Position numbers and translations under genes: made by a program. Under the pieces are notes generated by a model that made no database searches, had not been told where the DNA came from, and saw only the letters and a program-made list of their open reading frames with translations. A stretch of DNA of 64,000 bases from Chelatococcus sp. YT9 (lineage in GTDB: Bacteria; Pseudomonadota; Alphaproteobacteria; Rhizobiales; Beijerinckiaceae): contig NZ_JAHBRW010000002.1 in the NCBI RefSeq assembly GCF_018398315.1, positions 914,637-978,636 of the forward strand, in the 5' to 3' direction. Below are positions 61,219-64,000 of the stretch, in pieces (position 1 is the first letter of the stretch; every line of letters begins with the position of its first letter).

Positions 61219-62802
61219 ATGCTGACACGTCGCTCCTTTACCAAGCTCTCAGGCGCGGCCCTGGCTGCCCCCACCGTGTTAAGGTCCGCCCATGCGCAGT
61301 CCGGCACGACGCTCGTGGTCGCGGCGACACGCACGCCCGGCGGGTTCGATGGCGATTCCCTGAAGCCAAACACGCAGAACGTCGTGGTGCAGGTCTATGA
61401 AGGATTGACCCGCTATGCCCGTGCGCCGGGCAGTGACGGGCGCGAGCGTATCATCGGCTCCAAGGTGGAGCCGCATCTGGCCGAGAGCTGGACCGTTTCG
61501 CCTGACGGAAAAGTTTATACTTTCAAGCTGCGGCAAGGTGCCAAAAGCTTTTTTGGCAATGAGATGACCGCCGAAGACGTGGTCTGGGGCTGGAACAAGT
61601 CGCTAGCACAGAACCGTACGGGCGCATTTATTGCACGTGTCTCGTCGGTAACAAAGGTCGAGGCGGTCTCACCTTACGAGGTGCGGTTCACGCTTTCTGA
61701 TCCGAGCTTGCTTTTCCTGCGTGCGCTGACTCTCTACACACCGAGCATCTACGATTCGAAGGTCGCGAAAGAGCATGCCACGGCCGACGATCCGTGGGCG
61801 CTGAAGTGGCTGGACCAGAACACGGCCGGCTTTGGGCCGTATCATCTGCAGCAATTGCGGCCGGGGGCGGACGCGACATTCGTCGCCAATCCGAATTATT
61901 TCGCCGGCAAACCACACTTCCAGCGCGTCATCTATCGTGAGGTTCCCTCTGCCGCCAACCGGGTCGCTTTGATGCGTTCAGGCCAGGCGCACTGGACAGA
62001 GGAACTCACCCAGCGCCAGATCGTCGAATTGCAGCGCGACAAGAGGGTTCGCGTGGAGCGGGAGGAAGGCACTGGCCACGCCTCCGTGCGCATGAATATG
62101 AATTTCGACCCGTTCAAGGACAGGCGGGTCCGTCAGGCGCTGCTCTATGCCACGGACTATAACGCGCTCAATCAATCTGTCTTCGAGGGGCTCGGCACGC
62201 AGGCCAAATCCATCGTTCCGCCCGCGATAGAAGGGCACGACGGCAGCGCCTGGGTCTTTGACACCGATATCGAGAAGGCCAAGGCGCTCTTGGCCGAGGC
62301 CGGCCATCCCAACGGCCTCACCGTCACTGTCGAATACTCGCAGATCTTCTGGTGGGAGGAGCCGCTGGTCATCCAGCTCAGAAGCCAGTTCCAGAAAGTC
62401 GGCATCACGCTTGAACTGAAGCAGATCACAGATGCCGACATGCGGGCGCGCACCGCCCCGAACCGGCGCGATTTGCCCTGCTTCACGTTCCTCGACAATC
62501 CGATCGTGCTCGATGGCGTGTATACGCTCTATCTAAACGCCCATTCGCAGGGCGCGTCCAACCGCAACGACTATCGCAATCCGGAGTTCGACGCGCTGGT
62601 GGACAAGGCCCGCATCGAGATCGATCCCGACAAACGCAATGCGATGATCCGCGAGGCTCAGCGTATTCACACCACGGACGCGACCTGGCTGATGACGCTC
62701 TATCCGGGGTCGTTCGAGTCCATGGCGCCCAATATCCGTGGCTGGGTGTGGCAGCCGGACCTGCATGAGCGCTGGGTCGACCTGCGCATCGAAAAGAGCT
62801 GA
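61219..62802 (+). CDS. ABC transporter substrate-binding protein, family 5 (second system)
   Basis: 527 residues from the ATG at 61219 with AGGAG nine bases upstream. The N-terminus LTRRSFTKLSGAALAAPTVL is a twin-arginine-type signal ending SAHAQ. Family-5 segments include AESWTVSPDGKVYTFKLRQG and NTAGFGPYHLQQL. It differs from the binding protein at 7.8-9.3 kb, with little visible identity. It captures the substrate for the two permeases downstream; no ATPase gene is visible before the window ends. Confidence 0.92.
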   Translation: MLTRRSFTKLSGAALAAPTVLRSAHAQSGTTLVVAATRTPGGFDGDSLKPNTQNVVVQVYEGLTRYARAPGSDGRERIIGSKVEPHLAESWTVSPDGKVYTFKLRQGAKSFFGNEMTAEDVVWGWNKSLAQNRTGAFIARVSSVTKVEAVSPYEVRFTLSDPSLLFLRALTLYTPSIYDSKVAKEHATADDPWALKWLDQNTAGFGPYHLQQLRPGADATFVANPNYFAGKPHFQRVIYREVPSAANRVALMRSGQAHWTEELTQRQIVELQRDKRVRVEREEGTGHASVRMNMNFDPFKDRRVRQALLYATDYNALNQSVFEGLGTQAKSIVPPAIEGHDGSAWVFDTDIEKAKALLAEAGHPNGLTVTVEYSQIFWWEEPLVIQLRSQFQKVGITLELKQITDADMRARTAPNRRDLPCFTFLDNPIVLDGVYTLYLNAHSQGASNRNDYRNPEFDALVDKARIEIDPDKRNAMIREAQRIHTTDATWLMTLYPGSFESMAPNIRGWVWQPDLHERWVDLRIEKS

Positions 62803-62818
62803 TGAGCCTCCGACAACG

Positions 62819-63838
62819 ATGCCCCGCCAGATTGCGTTCTTCCTGTTTCGACGGCTCGCGCTGACGATCCCGATCCTATTCGGGGTCATGCTTTTCGCCT
62901 TCGTGCTGGTTCGTCTCGGCGGGCAGGAGCCCGTCGCACTTCTCGGCGGACCAACGGCGAGCGCCCAGCAACTCGAGGAAATCCGTCAAGAGCTGGGGCT
63001 CGACAAGTCGATCCCGGAGCAGTTTGCGGTCTATGCCGGGAAGGTTCTGAGCCTCGACCTCGGCACGTCATGGCTGAACAACCGGCCCGTTCTCGGGGAT
63101 CTCCTCAGCCGCATCCCGGCGACGCTTGAGCTTCTGCTGCTCGGTGTCGGCCTTGGTGCGCTGATCGGCATCCCCACGGGGCTTCATGCGGCGACACATC
63201 CGAACGGCCGCTTCGATCATCTGAGCCGTTTCCTGTCCCTCCTCGGCTTTTCCATTCCGACTTACTGGCTCGGGCTATTGGTTATCTTCGTATTCTTCTA
63301 TCTTCTCGGCTGGGCGCCGCCACCGATGGGGCGCATCAGCCTCATGGTCACGCCGCCGCCGGCCATCACCGGAAGCTACGTCATCGATGCCCTGCTCGCG
63401 GCGGATACGGAGGCCCTTAGCTCGGCAGCCGCCCAGCTTGCGCTTCCTGTCCTATGTCTCGCGATCGTGGCGGCGGCGCCGATCATCAAGCAGACACGCG
63501 CGATCGCGCTCGACGTGCTGAGCAGTGATTTCGTCCGGTATGCGCGCGCGTCCGGGCTGCCGCCGCGTGTCATGAAGCGCCTTGTCCTACGCAACAGCCT
63601 CGTTCCGCTCATCACCTTCATCGGCACGGAGCTCGCCGGGCTTGTCGGGACGTCGTCGTTGATAGAGCTGGTCTTTGCCTGGGGCGGTGCCGGACAATAC
63701 GGGCTTTCGGCCATCATCCAAGGGGATTTCGTCGCCGTCCAGGGCTACGTGCTCTACGTCACGCTGGCCTCGCTCGTGATCTTCCTCGTGGTTGATCTCG
63801 CGGTGATCCTGCTGGAGCCGAGGGTGCAGGCCCTATGA
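62819..63838 (+). CDS. ABC transporter permease, DppB type (second system)
   Basis: 339 residues from the ATG at 62819, where the family start RQIAFFLFRRLALTIPILFG begins, 16 bases after the preceding stop. About six helices, a periplasmic loop with GPTASAQQLEEIRQELGLDK, and the EAA loop DFVRYARASGLPP. It overlaps the next permease by four bases (ATGA). Confidence 0.92.
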   Translation: MPRQIAFFLFRRLALTIPILFGVMLFAFVLVRLGGQEPVALLGGPTASAQQLEEIRQELGLDKSIPEQFAVYAGKVLSLDLGTSWLNNRPVLGDLLSRIPATLELLLLGVGLGALIGIPTGLHAATHPNGRFDHLSRFLSLLGFSIPTYWLGLLVIFVFFYLLGWAPPPMGRISLMVTPPPAITGSYVIDALLAADTEALSSAAAQLALPVLCLAIVAAAPIIKQTRAIALDVLSSDFVRYARASGLPPRVMKRLVLRNSLVPLITFIGTELAGLVGTSSLIELVFAWGGAGQYGLSAIIQGDFVAVQGYVLYVTLASLVIFLVVDLAVILLEPRVQAL

Positions 63839-64000
63839 GCAAGCAAAGCGTCATGACGGAGCCGGGCGGGCTCGAAGTTTTCGTCCTGCGCTTGCGCCGG
63901 TTCGCACGCCGGACGCCGCACGCCGCGATCGGTGTCGGGCTCGTGCTGCTGTTCCTGATCCTGGCGATCTTCGCACCGTGGATCGCCACCCATGATCCTC
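63835..64000 (+). CDS. ABC transporter permease, DppC type, 3' truncated by window
   Basis: The first 55 residues are present: a basic N-tail followed by a first helix (IGVGLVLLFLILAIFAPWIA). This layout and the four-base overlap with the DppB-type gene identify it as the second permease. The rest, and any ATPase genes, lie beyond the window. Confidence 0.8.
   Translation, partial: MSKQSVMTEPGGLEVFVLRLRRFARRTPHAAIGVGLVLLFLILAIFAPWIATHDP

Noticed and set aside
1-64000. CRISPR arrays, tRNA or rRNA genes, insertion sequences
   Set aside because: No regularly spaced direct repeats, no tRNA cloverleaf with a TTCGANTC arm, no rRNA motifs and no transposase reading frames were found by eye.

Overview
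The window looks like chromosome of a high-GC alphaproteobacterium, probably of the order Hyphomicrobiales (rhizobia, Bosea or Chelatococcus-like). The reasons are the density of solute-binding-protein transporters (two TTT systems, one TRAP system, two family-5 ABC systems), the many LysR, IclR and GntR regulators, the DUF1236 protein, and the PAS-rich soluble hybrid kinase. I saw no tRNA, rRNA, insertion sequence, integrase or CRISPR array. This is an accessory, catabolism-heavy stretch made of self-contained regulator plus transporter plus enzyme modules, with several decayed genes between them.

Layout. 0-3 kb: decaying left flank with the end of a CopZ-like copper chaperone, a DUF305 pseudogene with several lesions, a DUF1236 protein and small hypotheticals. 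3.2-11.5 kb: a catabolic module with a DAO-type FAD oxidase, an alpha/beta hydrolase, an ABC peptide-type importer without ATPase genes, a second hydrolase copy with its catalytic core deleted in frame, an IclR regulator and RidA. 12.1-16.2 kb: arsenic operon arsR-(small ORF)-arsC-acr3-arsH-MFS. 17-22.9 kb: LysR regulator divergent from a GH67-like barrel protein and a tctBAC transporter. 23.5-27.6 kb: DUF4336, SDR and class-C beta-lactamase-like hydrolase genes. 26.8-33 kb: IclR plus M24 peptidase, divergent from tctCBA and a threonine-synthase-like PLP enzyme. 33-35.3 kb: an exported DJ-1/PfpI protein divergent from a GlxA-type AraC regulator. 35.5-41.2 kb: an unsaturated-uronate operon (TRAP dctPQM, kduI, kduD, kdgF-like cupin) divergent from a GntR regulator. 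42-47.4 kb: two ArsR/SRPBCC regulator-effector modules, a uridine-kinase-like protein, a DUF1264 protein, a candidate small RNA and a frameshifted DUF1801 gene. 47.4-52.6 kb: SDR, S41 peptidase, manganese catalase and methyltransferase. 52.8-58.2 kb: receiver protein, KaiC-like ATPase and a 1073-residue hybrid histidine kinase. 58.7-64 kb: GntR(UTRA) regulator divergent from SDR, DUF2848, a family-5 binding protein and two permeases; the last permease runs off the window.

How the genes work together. Most modules pair a regulator with a divergent operon, and in most of those shared gaps an inverted repeat is readable by eye: near 4.6, 10.0, 16.15, 17.94, 28.9, 34.3, 40.48, 42.0, 46.1 and 59.6 kb. 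The uronate operon is the most securely assigned pathway. The GH67-like/TTT module, the M24/threonine-synthase-like/TTT module, the paired ArsR-SRPBCC modules whose palindromes overlap start codons, and the orphan structured RNA at 44.65-44.73 kb are the best candidates for undescribed biology. Coordinates of starts were chosen by ribosome-binding sites and family alignment from memory; no database search was possible.
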